Source: Dioscorea cayenensis subsp. rotundata
Taxonomy: Eukaryota; Streptophyta; Magnoliopsida; Dioscoreales; Dioscoreaceae
Reading direction: 5' to 3'
Assembly (NCBI RefSeq): GCF_009730915.1
Contig: NW_024086904.1
Coordinates: 28,827-92,826 of the forward strand
Length of the DNA stretch: 64,000 nt
Within the stretch, counting starts at the first letter, position 1; each line of letters opens with the position of its first letter. Positions 1-12,579 of the stretch are shown here, in pieces. Below the pieces are notes generated by a model. The model saw only the letters and a list, made by a program, of their open reading frames with translations, did not search any database and was not told the DNA's origin. The translations under genes and the position numbers were made by a program.

Positions 1-2130
1 TTAGCGGGACCTAGGCCTCATATACGTAGAGAACCGAAAATGTCATCTGCAGATGTGAGAGCGCGAGAGGGGAAAGAGATAGAGAAAGAACAGGTTGAGT
101 GAGCTCAGGAGTCAGGAGTTATTTTAATATTTTATTTATCCAGGGAGCGGGAATAGTTGGACGTTGATTCAACCGCCTCAGGGACATGCATAGATTCAAA
201 TTTATGCACGTTACTTGAAGATGAGTATATATATAATCAAAATCTGATATTGTGTAATCTTCTTCTTTGTGAATAGTCCCACATTGGTAAATGACCAAAA
301 AATTCACATGAATGCATACATTTTCTTCTTTGCTTTCTTGAATTATTCTTTTGGGCCTGTGATGGGCGAAATCGGTTTTATTGCGGTTTCAAATGTGTTG
401 AAGAATAAAACCAGATCAAAGGGGAAAACAAATCAATGCAATCACACAAACACGAGATTTAACGAGATTTGACAGAATATGTGTTAGTGTAACAAGCCAA
501 CAGAAACAATAAAATGGCAAGCTAAGTCGTCACAGGGATTTCATCGAACACCTTGCGTACTTTATAGAAACACCTTGTTATGCACCTAAGTTTACAAGCT
601 TCTAGATGACAAAAATACTTGATAGATATAGCTAACCGGAATAATCAATGTCCAAGAAAACAACCAACATATTAAAGAACATCATGTGTGCCGTATTGAC
701 ATCAACCATAACCATCCAAAAGAGCAAAAAAAGGGAAGAACCATTAGAAAGCAAATAGATGAATGCAGAATAAGCATGGCAAAATAAATACCAATCAACA
801 GTTAACACGAAGATTTACGTGGAAAATGTTAGAGTAAAGAAAGAAAAAAGTACACAGATTATAAGAGGAATGCAAAGACTTCTTTGAATTGATTCTTTGA
901 ATTGATTGCAGATTCTATTTTTCACTGAATACAACAACATATATATATATATATAATGAAGATGACACCGTTTCATGCAAAGAATGAAACTTACAACAAT
1001 GTGACACGTAACAATAACTACCCATTAATAAAACAAGGTAACCATGCATGTAACCATGATAACTACCTCCACGTTGGATGCCACCGATTCATCATCTTCA
1101 ATCAACTTCAACAGAAAACTCTTGCAGGAAAAATTAAGGGAGGCAGTGAGGCGATCAATCAACTGTAGAGATGAAGCAATACAAGGTGGGAGTGAACAAC
1201 AATGGGGAGGCTCCAAATCCCTAATCCCTTTCACAAAAAAGATTTATTTGAAGCACTCAATTCTTCTCCTTCATCTCCCAATTCCTAGCTCTATTAAGAA
1301 GCCAAAAACTGCCAACCTCTCAGTCTCAGATTGAAAGACGGTAATTAAAATTACAGTTATTCAGACAACCACCAAGGTATTAAATATTACAAACAACCCA
1401 TTTTCCAACCTACTATATATCTAGGCAAACTTTGGGTGAAAAATGAAGCTAAAGATCACAGTATGCCTATGTCCTCGGGAGCTATAGCTTCTCTTATTCA
1501 AAAATTAAGATTACATATTATATATATATACCCTATCCGGTGTATTTTTACCAAAATATCACTATATAGTATTGCGGGGGTGTTGCCCCTGCACCCCTAC
1601 ACATCTCCGCTCCTACACTACATTACTCCGGCATCTGCTCCGTTCGACAAAATGTCACTTATTCATTATTAAAAACAATAACATTAATTATACATTTTTA
1701 TTTTTATTTTTTCATTTTTTTTTTTTTTTGGTAACATTGGACTCAAGTAATAGCATTAACAACCAGTTGACCTTGGGATGGTGCAGCAAATTATCATACT
1801 TAACTTACTATACTTAATCTTCCCACCCATTTACCTACCTTAAATAATCATACCGTACTTTAGATAATAATCCTTTTCCAATTGCCATGAACACTTCATA
1901 AAATTAATATTATAATTTAATTTTTCTATTTCTTAGATACCAGCCAACTGTTTTTAATAAAAAAAACACAAATATTTATTAAAAAAACTCCAAGAGAAAT
2001 AAGAAGCCAAATCCAAACAACCATTTGACAATCTCAATCATTCAGACCAAAAAACAATAACATTTTTATAGCATTGAATTTATTCAAGAAAACAAGAAAC
2101 ACAATTAAACTCTCATGATCATCACACTTA
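1..2130. other. Intergenic DNA without a supported gene
   Basis: No coding region is supported here; the open frames are short and low in complexity. Stretches at about 265-375 and 1872-1935 have visible counterparts at about 3970-4085 and 4281-4340, so this is one side of a duplicated segment that carries the first two dirigent copies. The rest is AT-rich sequence with a (TA) run near 940-955 and a T run near 1720. Confidence 0.5.
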
Positions 2131-2134
2131 TCAA

Positions 2135-2693
2135 TTATTCATAGTGAAAAATAGTAACATTATATTCAACAATAACAACACTTGAAGTAGCATTCATATA
2201 ATTTGTATGTAGATTAGCAAATCCACGTGCCATCCTAAACTTCCCACGGCCACCAACAATAGCAAGTTCCCTATCTGTTTCCAATATTGGGTTTCTTGAC
2301 AATACACTAATAGAACTACCATTGAACTCACAGGAAGTAAACTCAAAGTCCGCCATGAACACAAGCATGGTCTTGTCCTGCCCTGCAGACACCGAAAGTC
2401 CTTGTACTTGTCCTACCACCTTTGAGTTTGGGTCTTGTCCTTCAGTCAATGGTGTATCAAGGACATAAACTACCCCAAATGGTGCAAGATTAGAGGCATT
2501 GACTACGGTGTCTTTGGGCTTGGCAACCAACACTGCAGTAGGGTGGTCTCCGTTGAGGTTTTTCTTGGTAGAAGAAGTGGAGGTGTGTTATCTTCTCTTT
2601 GCCTAAGGAGTAATGCGCATGGCCTTGTGAAATTATGGTTAGAACAAAGAGGAGAAGAAGAGGGATTACATCATTCATTCTTTTGTTGTTCAT
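2135..2693 (-). pseudogene. Dirigent protein, frameshifted copy
   Basis: The ATG is at 2691-2693 and the stop at 2135-2137. The start encodes a hydrophobic signal peptide and then GHAHYSLGKEKITHLHFF, as in the intact copy at 23756-24316. The remaining dirigent domain is in another frame: VLDTPLTEGQDPNSKVVGQ, then VGGRGKFRMARGFA and an EYNVTIFHYE end. Alignment with the intact copies shows one extra base near 2555-2570, just before the GDHPTT segment, which splits the frame. No other lesion is visible, so it is a recent pseudogene, or less likely a sequencing error in a T run. Family knowledge: a secreted dirigent protein (Pfam Dirigent). It has a TATA-like box upstream, so transcription is possible. 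Confidence 0.88.
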
Positions 2694-2744
2694 CTTATCT
2701 CTCTAATCCTTTGCCTTTGGCTTTGGTCATGCTTAACTCCCTTG

Positions 2745-2757
2745 TCTTATATATGGT
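2745..2757 (-). promoter_or_regulatory. TATA box of the first dirigent copy
   Basis: On the minus strand an ACCATATATAAGAC stretch lies about 55 bases upstream of the ATG. The same position holds a TATA box in the copies at 4518, 22148 and 23756, and the CCCTTGTCT context downstream of it is also shared. Confidence 0.6.
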
Positions 2758-2779
2758 GAAGGAAATGAATAGCTTAATG

Positions 2780-4500
2780 CAAGGGTAGGGGAGTTTTTCT
2801 TCTGTAGCCGGTGCAATGTATGGATCATTTGCCAAGTGGCGCCAACCATGTTGGAATACATATTTTGTTATAGAACAAAGAAGTCAATGGCTGATGGTTG
2901 GTATTGGGCACTTGCAATAAAATAATATAAAAAAATACTTATTCTGACTCCTCAATTATATAAATAGAGATTAGTTTTGTGGCACTTGCACTATTAGGGT
3001 AAACTATTGAGTATATAAAAATATTCATTCTAATCCTCAATTATATAATTTTAAAAACTTAATTTTGTGTGAACTCAAAAAATGAACTCTATACTTTTAT
3101 AACGTTGGTGGATGCAAACAATATTAGATAGAGGAATAGAACGGGTGAATAAATTTATATAGTTTACTTAGATAAAATGAATATATTTTATTAGAGATTA
3201 TTAATCACTTTAAATATATATGATGATTTATCATTATAATATGTATACCCTTTAAATAATGAAATTTATATTATTTTTACTCGAGTTCCCTGTCCCTTGT
3301 CTATAACCCCGCCTCATCTTGCACATCTTAATATTGTGCTGAAAGAATTTTAAGAACCACAAATTGAAATCTTCTAATTATATATATTCAAAATTTTGGA
3401 GAGCGTCACTCATATTTTATTCCTTTCTATTAATAAAGATTGAGAGTCCAGCGCTTGTCCATTATTTTTTAAAAATAATAGCAAATAAATATGATTATGT
3501 AATATATATTTATTTTAACTTTGGCATCCTCGAGATGTTGAATTTCTTTTGCTTAGTATAGGCATGCATGTTTGCTCACCCTTTAACTCTGAACGTCTTC
3601 AATCCAAAAAGGTTTTTTATGTTTTGCTGGAAGTCCACAGCATGGCCTTCTCATGAGGCTTTCTATATGTTTTAAGAGCAAATTATTTTTTCATACATTT
3701 TTTTTTTTTTGAATAATAGACGACAAGCGCCCTTTTTCATGCAAATTTGATGAACCATTTTTATTTTCCAACGTTTTCAAAATATTTTTAAAAAATTATT
3801 TGTGTTTAATATAAAACCAATATAGACTTGTATTAAAAATACAATATTTAAAAAAGCCAATGAAAACACTAAAGCATTAGCCATATGCATCCATGATGTT
3901 GTTGAAACTATGGCTATGGGTAGGACGGAGGCATCTTGCCTTACTATAGCAAATCTAAGCTTGTGTTTCCTTTACCTCTTCATAATAGTCCTACGTTGGT
4001 ATTAGCTAAAAATCTCCCATGAGATATACATACTTTTCTTTGCTTTTTTAGTTTTTGCGCTTGGTGATTGGGCTATGGTCTGTTCGTTTTATGGCAGTTT
4101 GAATGCCGCCCATTAATTTACCAATAAAAACAGCCAACGTATTCTTTGTTCTTATCTTTAAAAAATATAAAATTAGCAACATTAACAACAACACATAAGT
4201 CATAACATTTGAATGTCCTTTAAGCTCTAATTTCTTATTGAAAAGGTAACATTGCTATTAACAATATGTGAACTTTTGTAATAATCCTCCTCCAATTGCC
4301 ATGAACACTTCCTGCAATTAATAATAAATTTTGTTTTTTCTTTCTTGTTATAAACTCTCTTTTATAAAAAATACAAACATTTTAAAAAAGTCAAACAACC
4401 ATACAACGATCTGAGCAATCTCAGGTGTTCACGAAAATATGTATTTATTATAGCATTGAATTTGTTCAAAACAAAACATACATAATCAAAGATCATGAAC
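2780..4500. other. Intergenic DNA between dirigent copies 1 and 2
   Basis: No gene is supported. The part upstream of copy 1 (2880-3330) resembles that upstream of copy 2 (5600-6060), and the part downstream of copy 2 (3970-4450) resembles that downstream of copy 1. This is what a tandem duplication of gene plus flanks predicts. Confidence 0.5.
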
Positions 4501-4517
4501 ATTACATTCATATTTAA

Positions 4518-5460
4518 TTATTCATAATGAAAAACAGTAACGATATACTCAACAATAACAACACTTGAAGTAGCATTCATATAAGTTGTATGTAGCTCAG
4601 CAAACCCACGTGCCATCCTAAACTTCCCACGTACATCAACAACAGCAAGTTCCTGTAATTTGTTTCCAATATAGGGTTTCTTGACACACACTACTGGGGA
4701 AACGTTCATGGGAAAAGGCTGTGGGGAAGTTGAGTGCCCGACTTCCACCACTGTGTGAATTATTTGATGCTCGACCGGGGAAGTGCTCACCACTCCGATC
4801 GAAGTGGATTTTATACCAAAGCCTGCAGCTATTATTTTCTTGAAGTGGAAGTGAGACAATCTATAAAAACTAACTTCATTTCACTCCAAAAATCTTTGAA
4901 CTCATGGGACCTTCATCCAACACCCAAATCTTCGATTTTATTCTCACTTTCGACAAATGAGCGTCAAATCCCGGAAGTGTATCACTTTGCCCACTTGAGT
5001 GAAGCGGCACTTCCCCCACTTCACGACTTTCCTCCACTTTCCCAAAATGAGCGCCTCCTAACAGACATACCATTGAACCTCACCGAAGTGAACCCCAAGG
5101 TCACCATAAACACAAGTATTGCTCCCATCACTACAGACACTGAAAGTCCTTGTAATTGTCCTACCACCTTTGAGTTTGGGTCTTGTGTTTCAGTGAGAGG
5201 TGTATCAAGGACATAGACTTCCCCAAATGATGCAAGATTAAAAGCATTGATTGTGGTGTTATTGGGCTTGGCAACCAGCACATGCAGTAGGGTGGTCTCC
5301 ACTAAGGGTTTTTCTTGGTAGAAAAGTGGAGGTGTGTGACCTTCTCTTTGCCTACTAGGGAGTAGGATGCATGCCCTTGCTAGAAACTAGGGCTAGAACA
5401 AAAGAGAAGGAGAGAGGAGAAGAAGGTGTTTTTACATCATTCATTTCTTTTGTTGTTCAT
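4518..5460 (-). pseudogene. Dirigent protein copy split by a 0.38-kb insertion
   Basis: The 5' part (about 5071-5460) encodes VYVLDTPLTETQDPNSKVVGQ and runs to GFTSVRFNG. The 3' part (4518-4688) encodes VRGKFRMARGFAELHTTYMNATS and a VFHYE end. Between them about 380 bases of unrelated sequence replace the codons around the NGSSIS segment. Upstream, small indels in the signal-peptide region (about 5330-5440) also break the frame. The copy is therefore inactive. It is closest to the copy at 2135-2693, with which it shares flanking DNA, so the two probably arose by tandem duplication and then decayed separately. Confidence 0.88.
4689..5070. mobile_element. Insertion in dirigent copy 2, possibly a CACTA-type fragment
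   Basis: This segment is absent from every other dirigent copy. It begins CACTACTGGGGAAAC, like the ends of CACTA (En/Spm) transposons, and holds many short GAAGTG/CACTTC motifs in both orientations, as subterminal repeats of such elements do. No matching inverted end ending in AGTAGTG is visible at the other junction, so it would be truncated, or it could be other filler DNA. An open frame of 160 codons crosses it, but that is the antisense shadow of the dirigent gene joined to the insert. Confidence 0.4.
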
Positions 5461-5506
5461 CTTATCTCCCTGTTCCTTTGTCTTTGGTCTTCCTCAACTC
5501 CTATGT

Positions 5507-5517
5507 CTTATATATAG
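5507..5517 (-). promoter_or_regulatory. TATA box of dirigent copy 2
   Basis: Minus-strand CTATATATAAGAC lies about 50 bases upstream of the start codon, at the position conserved across the subfamily. Confidence 0.55.
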
Positions 5518-6068
5518 CGAAGGAAAATGGATGGTTTAATGCCAAAGGTAGGGAGTTTTCTTCCTTAGTTGGTGCAATTAATGTAGATCACAATGGACCA
5601 GCCATGTTGGAATTCAAAGTCAAACCAATGGAGCTACTTGCATTTTTATTTTATTAGGGGTAGATGATTGAATATAAAAATACTTATTCTAACTCTCAAT
5701 TATATAATTTTATTTATTTATCCGCTTAGTTTTGATTCACTTCCATTTTTTTAAAGTAGGAATAGATGATTGAGCATTAAAAATATTAATACTAATTCTT
5801 AATCATATAATTTTATTTATTTTGCCTGTGTGAATTCAATAAATGAAGTATATATTTTATAACATTGGTGGTTGTGATATTAGACAGAGGAGTAGAGATA
5901 AATTTATATGAGTTATATAATAAGATAAAAATGAATTTTTATATTTTTAAAAATTTTAGATATGATTAGTGACTTTAAATATTATGATGATAAAAAACAT
6001 CAATATCCTATAAAAATAAAATTATATTGTTTTTACTTGAGTTTTCCCCTACCCTATCTATAACCTGT

Positions 6069-6310
6069 TGAGTTAATTTTTTGGGAGGCTACTGAAATTT
6101 AGGTTTGTTTCTTTTAGGTAACCAATCTTTAATTTATATCAAAAAGGTTACCTAGATTATGTTTTGTGTTTTCACCCCAAGAGTCACCGCATCTAATCCA
6201 ACTGTTAATTGTCGAGTGGAGACCAAACTTACAGTGCAACTGGATTAACGCCTAAGGTTTTTCACGTTGGACAACCCATCTCGACAAGTTGCTCTTCGCC
6301 AACCTTCCAC
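6069..6310 (+). repeat. Left terminal inverted repeat of the MULE
   Basis: Nearly identical in reverse complement to 13698-13931 over its outer 130 bases and still clearly alignable to about base 240 (up to the CAACCTTCCAC segment). Small indels occur near 6170-6240. Confidence 0.88.
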
Positions 6311-6389
6311 ACGCGCCAAAGCCCCCTTCATCTCGAAAAACAAGGCCCGAACAAGACCTCTTTCATCTGCCTTCTTCCATATAAGATTT

Positions 6390-6700
6390 TCCCTTCTTTC
6401 TCAGGTTTGGAAGGGGCGAATCGAGTAGAAGAGGGTTTCGGTGGAGAAGAAGGTTTGTGAGAGAGGAGGGTTTTCGTGAGTTTTGGTGAGAGAAGAAGGG
6501 TTCGAGGTTTCAGTGGAGAAGAGGGTTTCGTGGGTTCGAGGTGGAGAGGAGGGTTTCAGGGTTTGGGCTGGGAGAAGAGGGTTTCGTGGAGAGGAAGGCT
6601 TTCGGTTTTGGTGAAGAGGAGGGTTTTTAGGGTTTTGGTGGAGAAAAGGGTTTCGATGGTGCTGCTTCCACGACGGGGTAGATCGAAGGAAAGGTCTTCG
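6390..6700 (+). other. Purine-rich degenerate repeats inside the MULE
   Basis: Imperfect repeats of a GGTTTCGGTGGAGAAGAGG-like unit fill this stretch and are unlike the AT-rich surroundings. Open frames on both strands reflect the repeat (Gly/Arg/Val-rich forward, Pro/Ser/Arg-rich reverse). It lies directly inside the left terminal repeat, where MULEs carry promoter and leader sequence or captured DNA. I see no protein family in it. Confidence 0.5.
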
Positions 6701-6744
6701 ATGCAAAGATGTCTCAGAACCGGGAGTACGGCAGTGACTGAGTG

Positions 6745-7680
6745 AAGCCTCGAGTATTGTGGTGCCCTCTTGCTAGCCCTTCATATGCATTGTTGTTGTA
6801 GTGTTTCCTTGCTTCAAATGAAGGGTTTATGTGTGTTGTTTTTACTTTTGTAGTTATGGTTCATATGTGTTTTTTAATTTTCTAGTTGTGAAGGGTTTAG
6901 GTTGTGTATAAATCATGATGGTCTCATGTGATTTTTATTAACTAAGTGGATGGAGATATTTTTATATCCATATAATAAATTATCAATTTGGTTGTTTAAT
7001 TATGTCATATTTGTGGTGGGTTTATACTTTTCTTGCTATTTAAAAGTTTTGCATTTTTATGTTGTTTTAAGGATGGAGTTTCTTGTATGCACATCATAAT
7101 TAATTATCAATTTGGTGCAATTATGTGATCTTAGTGGTGTATTTTTATTGATGTTTGGAGGTTTTGCATTGTTAATCTGCATATAAATGATGAACTTGGT
7201 GATGTGAGGGGATGGAGTTAATTTTTGCACAACATAATAAATTAGTGATGTGATTCCTTCGTCGCATGGACTCGTTTTGCATTCTTATTCACCGACGTGA
7301 TTTTGTAATACTTGAGGGGATGGATTTTGTAATAAATTAAGAATTTGGTTGCTTAATTATGTGATGTGTGTGTGTGTGTGTATAAATGGATTTTTGAATG
7401 CTGAATTTTATGTTGTCTAGAACTAATGAAGTTATGATGTGATTTTTAATTCGGAGGGAGTGATTTTTGTATAGACAGCATAAAAAGTTTTCAATTTGGT
7501 GCTTAATAATGTGATCAGTTTTTCAGTTTTTAGTGTTTTAATGTTTTGGATTTTTTATGTATTGTAGGGGGTGAAGTTGATATATGAATTTGTAATACTT
7601 GGGGATGGGGATTTCTCAGATGAGACAACATAATATTGATTTACCATATAACCTAGTATAGCCTAATTAGTCCTGTACAA
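6745..7680. other. MULE internal non-coding DNA
   Basis: T-rich sequence with recurring motifs such as AATTATCAATTTGG and GATGGAGTT about every 100-150 bases, probably leader or intron of the transposase transcript. No gene is recognised. Confidence 0.4.
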
Positions 7681-7684
7681 CCAC

Positions 7685-10600
7685 TTGACTTTAGAAATTT
7701 GTCAAACAGTTAAAGATGCTGAGTTATTTACTATAAGGATGCATTACAAGGTTGGTGTAATAGAAGGCATGGCAGGATATATTGATTATTGTTGTGCTGA
7801 CCAGATGTCAAAGATAGAATTAATTGCCATGGCTAGAGAGTTGAATTTGGAAGTTGAGGGGTGTTCTTTATGGTGGTTAGACACATCAAGTAATGATAAA
7901 GGTTACAAGGAGGTTAAAAACTGACCCTAGATGCATTAAAAATGGCCACTTCAGAGAGGGTCTAGCAGGGAGATGTATGTTTGTGTAAAACTTGTCAATA
8001 TTCTGTAATAATGAAGGTGTGCTAGGTGAACGATGAGGGTGGCACTTTTGAAGCATGTGGTTGATGAGGAAGAAGATGTTGTACATGATGAGAACTTGGA
8101 GGCCATTTTAATTAGTGGACATGGCGGAAGGCCCAATGTAGATGAAGATTGTGACTTTGAAGACTCTGACTATAATTTTAGTGACGAGTATGAACAAGAG
8201 GAGATGTTAAATGTTGGTGGGTCAAGAGCAAGACCAAATGCTAATGGTGTTGATGAAGCTTCACAAGTAGATGATATGACTTCTGACGTAATCTGGTTAT
8301 GCGTATTCGGATGGTTTTCGATCTGCTCTTCAACAGATGAAGATGATGTGCTCCCTGCTAGACCTAGATACTCTGAGTTTAATGATGAGGTTGACATGAG
8401 GAATCCACAATTCAGAATTGGGATGAAATTCAGGAGCTTCAAGCAGTTTAAGGATGCAGTGAAAAATTATGGCATAAGGAATAGGTATGTGATGAATTTT
8501 AGGCCTAATACCAGGACAAGATGCAAGGCCTTCTAGAAGAAGGATGCCCATTTTTATTTGTGGGCATCACCTATGGTTGATGACAAAAATACAATACAGA
8601 TAAAGGCAGGTGTCTTAAAGCATGAATGTGCTAGGGAGCACAACAATAGACATGTGAATGCAGACTGGATAGCTAGACATTACCTTGAACAATTTCTGGG
8701 CAGACCCAATTGGAAAATTATCTGCATTGTCAAGTTGTGAGAGACCAATCAAGAAGTGGATATCAGCTAGATTAAAAGCTCACGAGAGCAAAAATGTATT
8801 GCTCACAGGTATAGAAAAATGTATTCTTTGAATTTTATTTGAGTGAGCTTAATTATAATTTTCTATATGTGTTGTGTAATGAACAGAATCATAGATGGTG
8901 ATGAGGAGTCACAAAATGGCAGACTTTACATGATTACGAGGCTAGAGATAATGAGGACACACCCAAGGTCAACTTTTTATTATTAAGACTAATGAAGGGG
9001 TCTTCCATGGTATGTATCTCTGCCTTTGCTCCTTTAGGGCGAGGATTCTTAGCAGTGCGGTGCATTTGGTGTCCCTTGATGGTTGCTTTTTGAAAGGACT
9101 CTATGGGGGACAACTCTTGATCACTGTTGGGATAGATGCAAATGATCAGCATCTATCCATTGCATGGGTGTGAGTCAATAAAGAGAACAAAGAGAGTTGG
9201 ACCTAGTTTTTACAGGTGCTTGCACAAGATCTGGACATTATTGATAGCCACAACTGGGCCTTTTATGACTGACAGGCAGAAGGTGAGATATTATTTCATA
9301 ATTAATTAAGTTTAGATGTAACTAATTTTGTGACTATGCAATGCTGCTATACTTAATCTGGTGTTGCTTTATCTGCATTTTATAGTTAATTTTTCATTAT
9401 GTATAGTTGTTCTAGTTAATTAATTCTGTAGATCATACTGACAAGCAGTAGTTGTTAGAATTAATTAATTCTGCAGGTTAGTCTATTAGCCATAGCTGTT
9501 ATAATTGATTAATTCGCAGGTTACTCTATTACCATATGATTAATTCTGCAAGTAGAAATGATTTTGTTCTGTTATGATTAATTCTTAATTGATTATCTTC
9601 TGTTATAATTAATTCTGAATTAATTATGTCAAGTTATATTTAATTCTGAATTGATTATGTTCTGTTATTACTAGTGATTTTGATCATGAAATTATGTTCT
9701 GTTATGGTTAGTTATGAATGATCTATTAGTTGTTGAGTGCTCTTAAAAAAGTTGTGGTTTTAGAATGATCTATTATGGTTAGTCATGAAATTATCTTTTG
9801 TTTTATGAATGATCTATTATGGTTAGTTATGAATGATCAATTAATAAATACTTCACATTTTCGAAAATTCCATATTGTGGAATGTGATGTAATAACCAAT
9901 AAAGTGGTTTTAATTAGGATGTGGTCATGACTCACTACCCACTTCTATCTTTATTTCCTTCTAACGTCTCACAAAGTCTTGGAGAATCTAATTAGTTATA
10001 ATTAGTTATGCAATTGGATTATTGAGATTGGATTATGCAATTGTTGTTATAATTAGTTAGTTCTGATGGTGCAATGTTGTTATAATTATTAGATCAATTA
10101 CAATTATTTAGGTTTCTTTTCGATAATCAAATTCTGAATTGGGTTAGTTCTGTTACAATTATTAGATTAATTATGCAATTGTTGTTATAATTAGTCAGTT
10201 TCCATGTACTTACAATTAAGTTACTTCCAATATAGTAGCTTACTGAAATTTGATGTTGTTTCTTTCCGGTAACCAAATTCTGAATTGGAACTATAGTTCT
10301 ATTAGCAATCTGCAAGTTACTCTATTAGCAATTGCTAGCACTCTATTTTTACAATTATGTTATGTTTAATCTGCAAGTTACTCTATTAGCAATTTTGTAT
10401 ATGTTTAATTAGCAATATGTTTAATTGTGAAGAGAAGAAGCTAGTAGCCTTATGTTCAAATAAACTCGATTTCCAAATATTTTACAAATACTGTGTTTTC
10501 ATGAGTTCTATTATAGGAAATCTTAATTTATTTATGAACTTTGAGTCTATTTCATTTAGGTAACCAATCTCTAATTTCCTGTTAGATATCATAACTGATT

Positions 10601-11600
10601 ATGAATAGAGTTAGTCCTGTTAGATATCATAACTGATTTCTTGTTTCTCTATTGAATTCATATTAGGGATTAATGCCTGCAATAGCTGAGTTATTCCCTT
10701 ACAGTGAGCATAGATATTGTGTGAGGCATATTCACACCAACTTTAGGAAAACATTTAGGGGCAAAGGATTGAAAGACCAGCTGTGGTCTTGTGCTAAACC
10801 AACATACAAGGCAACATATGACAGAGCAATGGAAAATTTGAGAGGAATGTCCATAGGAGCATTTGAATACATGAAGAATATTGAACCCAAACATTGGACT
10901 AGATCACATTTCAAAAGTCAATTCAAATGTGATATCCTTTTAAACAACCTATGTGAAGTATTTAACAGTTCTATACTGGAAGCTAGGATCAAGGGGATTA
11001 TCACTATGAATGAAATGATAAGGACACAATTGATGAAAAGAATACAAAAAAGAAGAGATGCAATGGAGAAGGTCACTAGCACCCACTGTCCTAGAATAAT
11101 GAAGAAACTTGAGCAATCCAAGCAATTGAGTTGGGCTTATAGCACCACTTGGTCAAGTGGAGATAAGTACCAAGTACTAGGCCCTGATGGGCAATTTGTG
11201 GTTGAAAAGACAGATTGCTTTTGTTCATGTAGGAGGTGGCAACTTAGTGGTGTTCCTTGTAGCCATGCAGTGTCAGTATTGTACTACAATAAAGAAAAAC
11301 CTGAAAACTATCTACACTCATGCTATCAAGTGAGCACCTTCTTAATCCAACACATGACAAGGACTCATGGCCAAAAAGTGACCAAGTGCCCATCATTCCA
11401 CCAGAGCCATTAAATAAGAAGAGGGGCAGGAAAATTGTGCTTAGGAGGAAAGAAATGGATGAAAACCCTGGTTTTACCAAGGGGAAGGTTAGTAAGAAGG
11501 GTGGGAAAATTAAGTGCAGCATGTGTGGTGCAACAGGCCATAATAAGAGATTCCATAACAAGGTTGGTAAATTTTTAATTTCTTTATTTTCTCTCTAATC
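7685..11600 (+). pseudogene. MuDR-type transposase, decayed, with introns
   Basis: Homologous segments in order: 7685-7924, an N-terminal piece with DQMSKIEL; 8033-8536, an acidic segment and then the MuDR DNA-binding region, FRIGMKFRSFKQFKDAVKNYG; 8558-8740, its continuation with KAGVLKHECAREHNNRHV; about 8887-9282, the start of the DDE catalytic domain with VSLDGCFLKGLYGGQLLI and FMTDRQK, which should hold the first two catalytic aspartates; 10667-11413, the rest, ending in a SWIM zinc finger (CFCSCRRWQLSGVPCSHAV); 11416-11561, a zinc-knuckle-like segment CSMCGATGHNKRFH whose last expected Cys is His. Stops interrupt it at 8535-8537 (TAG after KAF) and after SIAWV near 9172. Introns with GT-AG ends fit at 8809-8886 and 9283-10666. 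It is inactive as it stands. Confidence 0.85.
9283..10666 (+). other. Long intron of the MULE transposase
   Basis: The donor AAG/GTGAGA and the acceptor TATTAG/GGATTAATG join the FMTDRQK motif to GLMPAIAELFPYSEHRYCVRH, exactly the continuation expected in MULE transposases. The 1384-base intron is AT-rich and full of degenerate TTATAATTAATTCTG-like repeats. It also holds short matches to the terminal repeat (GGTAACCAA with a TTTC lead) near 10263 and 10558. Confidence 0.7.
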
Positions 11601-11639
11601 AAAATTTGGTTCCAATGATGTTAACTAAATTTTTTTCCA

Positions 11640-12390
11640 TGACTGTAGAACAACACAGAAAACTCAGCAACTACATCAGTGGAACATTGTCCTGTGGCAC
11701 AAGTAAGACATTCATTTGTAGGTTGGCTTAATTACAACATAAAATTATATGTTTATTCAACCTGTCAACATATGCAGAAAAATGCAGAAGAAGGTGGTCA
11801 TTGCTTAAACTTAAACATAGGGGATGGCAACAATGCCCAAGATTGTACTTCTCAAACACAAGTAAGGATGTAACTTTTTTTTTTTGGTATCTATAAAATA
11901 TTTTATAGGTTAACACAATTTAAAATTTCTCCTAATGTGCAATCCAAGGAAATGAGATTAAGGGGACTAGGGTTGAGCATGGATGGAGCTAATGTGCAAC
12001 AAAGGACCAACGCAAATGAATCTAATGTGGCTACCGTACTATCACAGGTGAATGGTTTCATTCAATTTTATGAATTTGTTTGTGTTCATCCTAGATATTG
12101 CATATTGCGCAATGCAGATTGCACAAGCTTTAGTTTCCCATATATGTACTATGCTACTATTCTAATGTTTGTACTAACAATCCAGAAGGGAACAATTTCA
12201 AGGGAAAACCACTTGTCGATGAGGGGAGCAAATATAAAGGGAGGTGTCAAAGCAAGGTTTCAGTTAGAACAAAAGGATGATAGAGAGAGCAACAAGCTAG
12301 GATTTCCTGACAAGAAGAGGAAAGTATGGCTACCACTAGAGTTGATCCTCTCGTGGGAGCATGTGACACTTACAAAAAAGGCTCCCTGAT
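11640..12390 (+). pseudogene. Possible C-terminal exons of the MULE transposase
   Basis: Three short stretches bounded by plausible splice sites follow the zinc-knuckle segment: about 11648-11700, 11777-11860 and 11937-12047. A longer open stretch follows (12187-12389), Lys/Arg-rich and ending KVWLPLELILSWEHVTLTKKAP. No domain is recognised. Position and strand suggest the transposase tail. Confidence 0.35.
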
Positions 12391-12579
12391 GGGATCATAG
12401 CTGCCTTTTATTTTTTTGAGAAATTGCAACTTCACCGGACCTGCAGCTTTTATTTAATGTTACTCGTATTTTTGTAAATATGTAGCAGTGGAAACCTGAA
12501 TTTAGAGTTGACTTTTTTTGGGTCCTTCTATTGTAAACATGCGTTTTTTAAACTTGCAGTCTGCTAGGGAGTTCCAATT

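Noticed and set aside
4734-5216. 160-codon open frame on the plus strand
   Set aside because: Its second half is the exact antisense of dirigent codons and its first half is the insert; there is no family resemblance.
6209-6745. Overlapping open frames on both strands near the MULE left end
   Set aside because: They translate a degenerate purine-rich repeat, giving low-complexity Gly/Arg or Pro/Ser chains; more likely non-coding.
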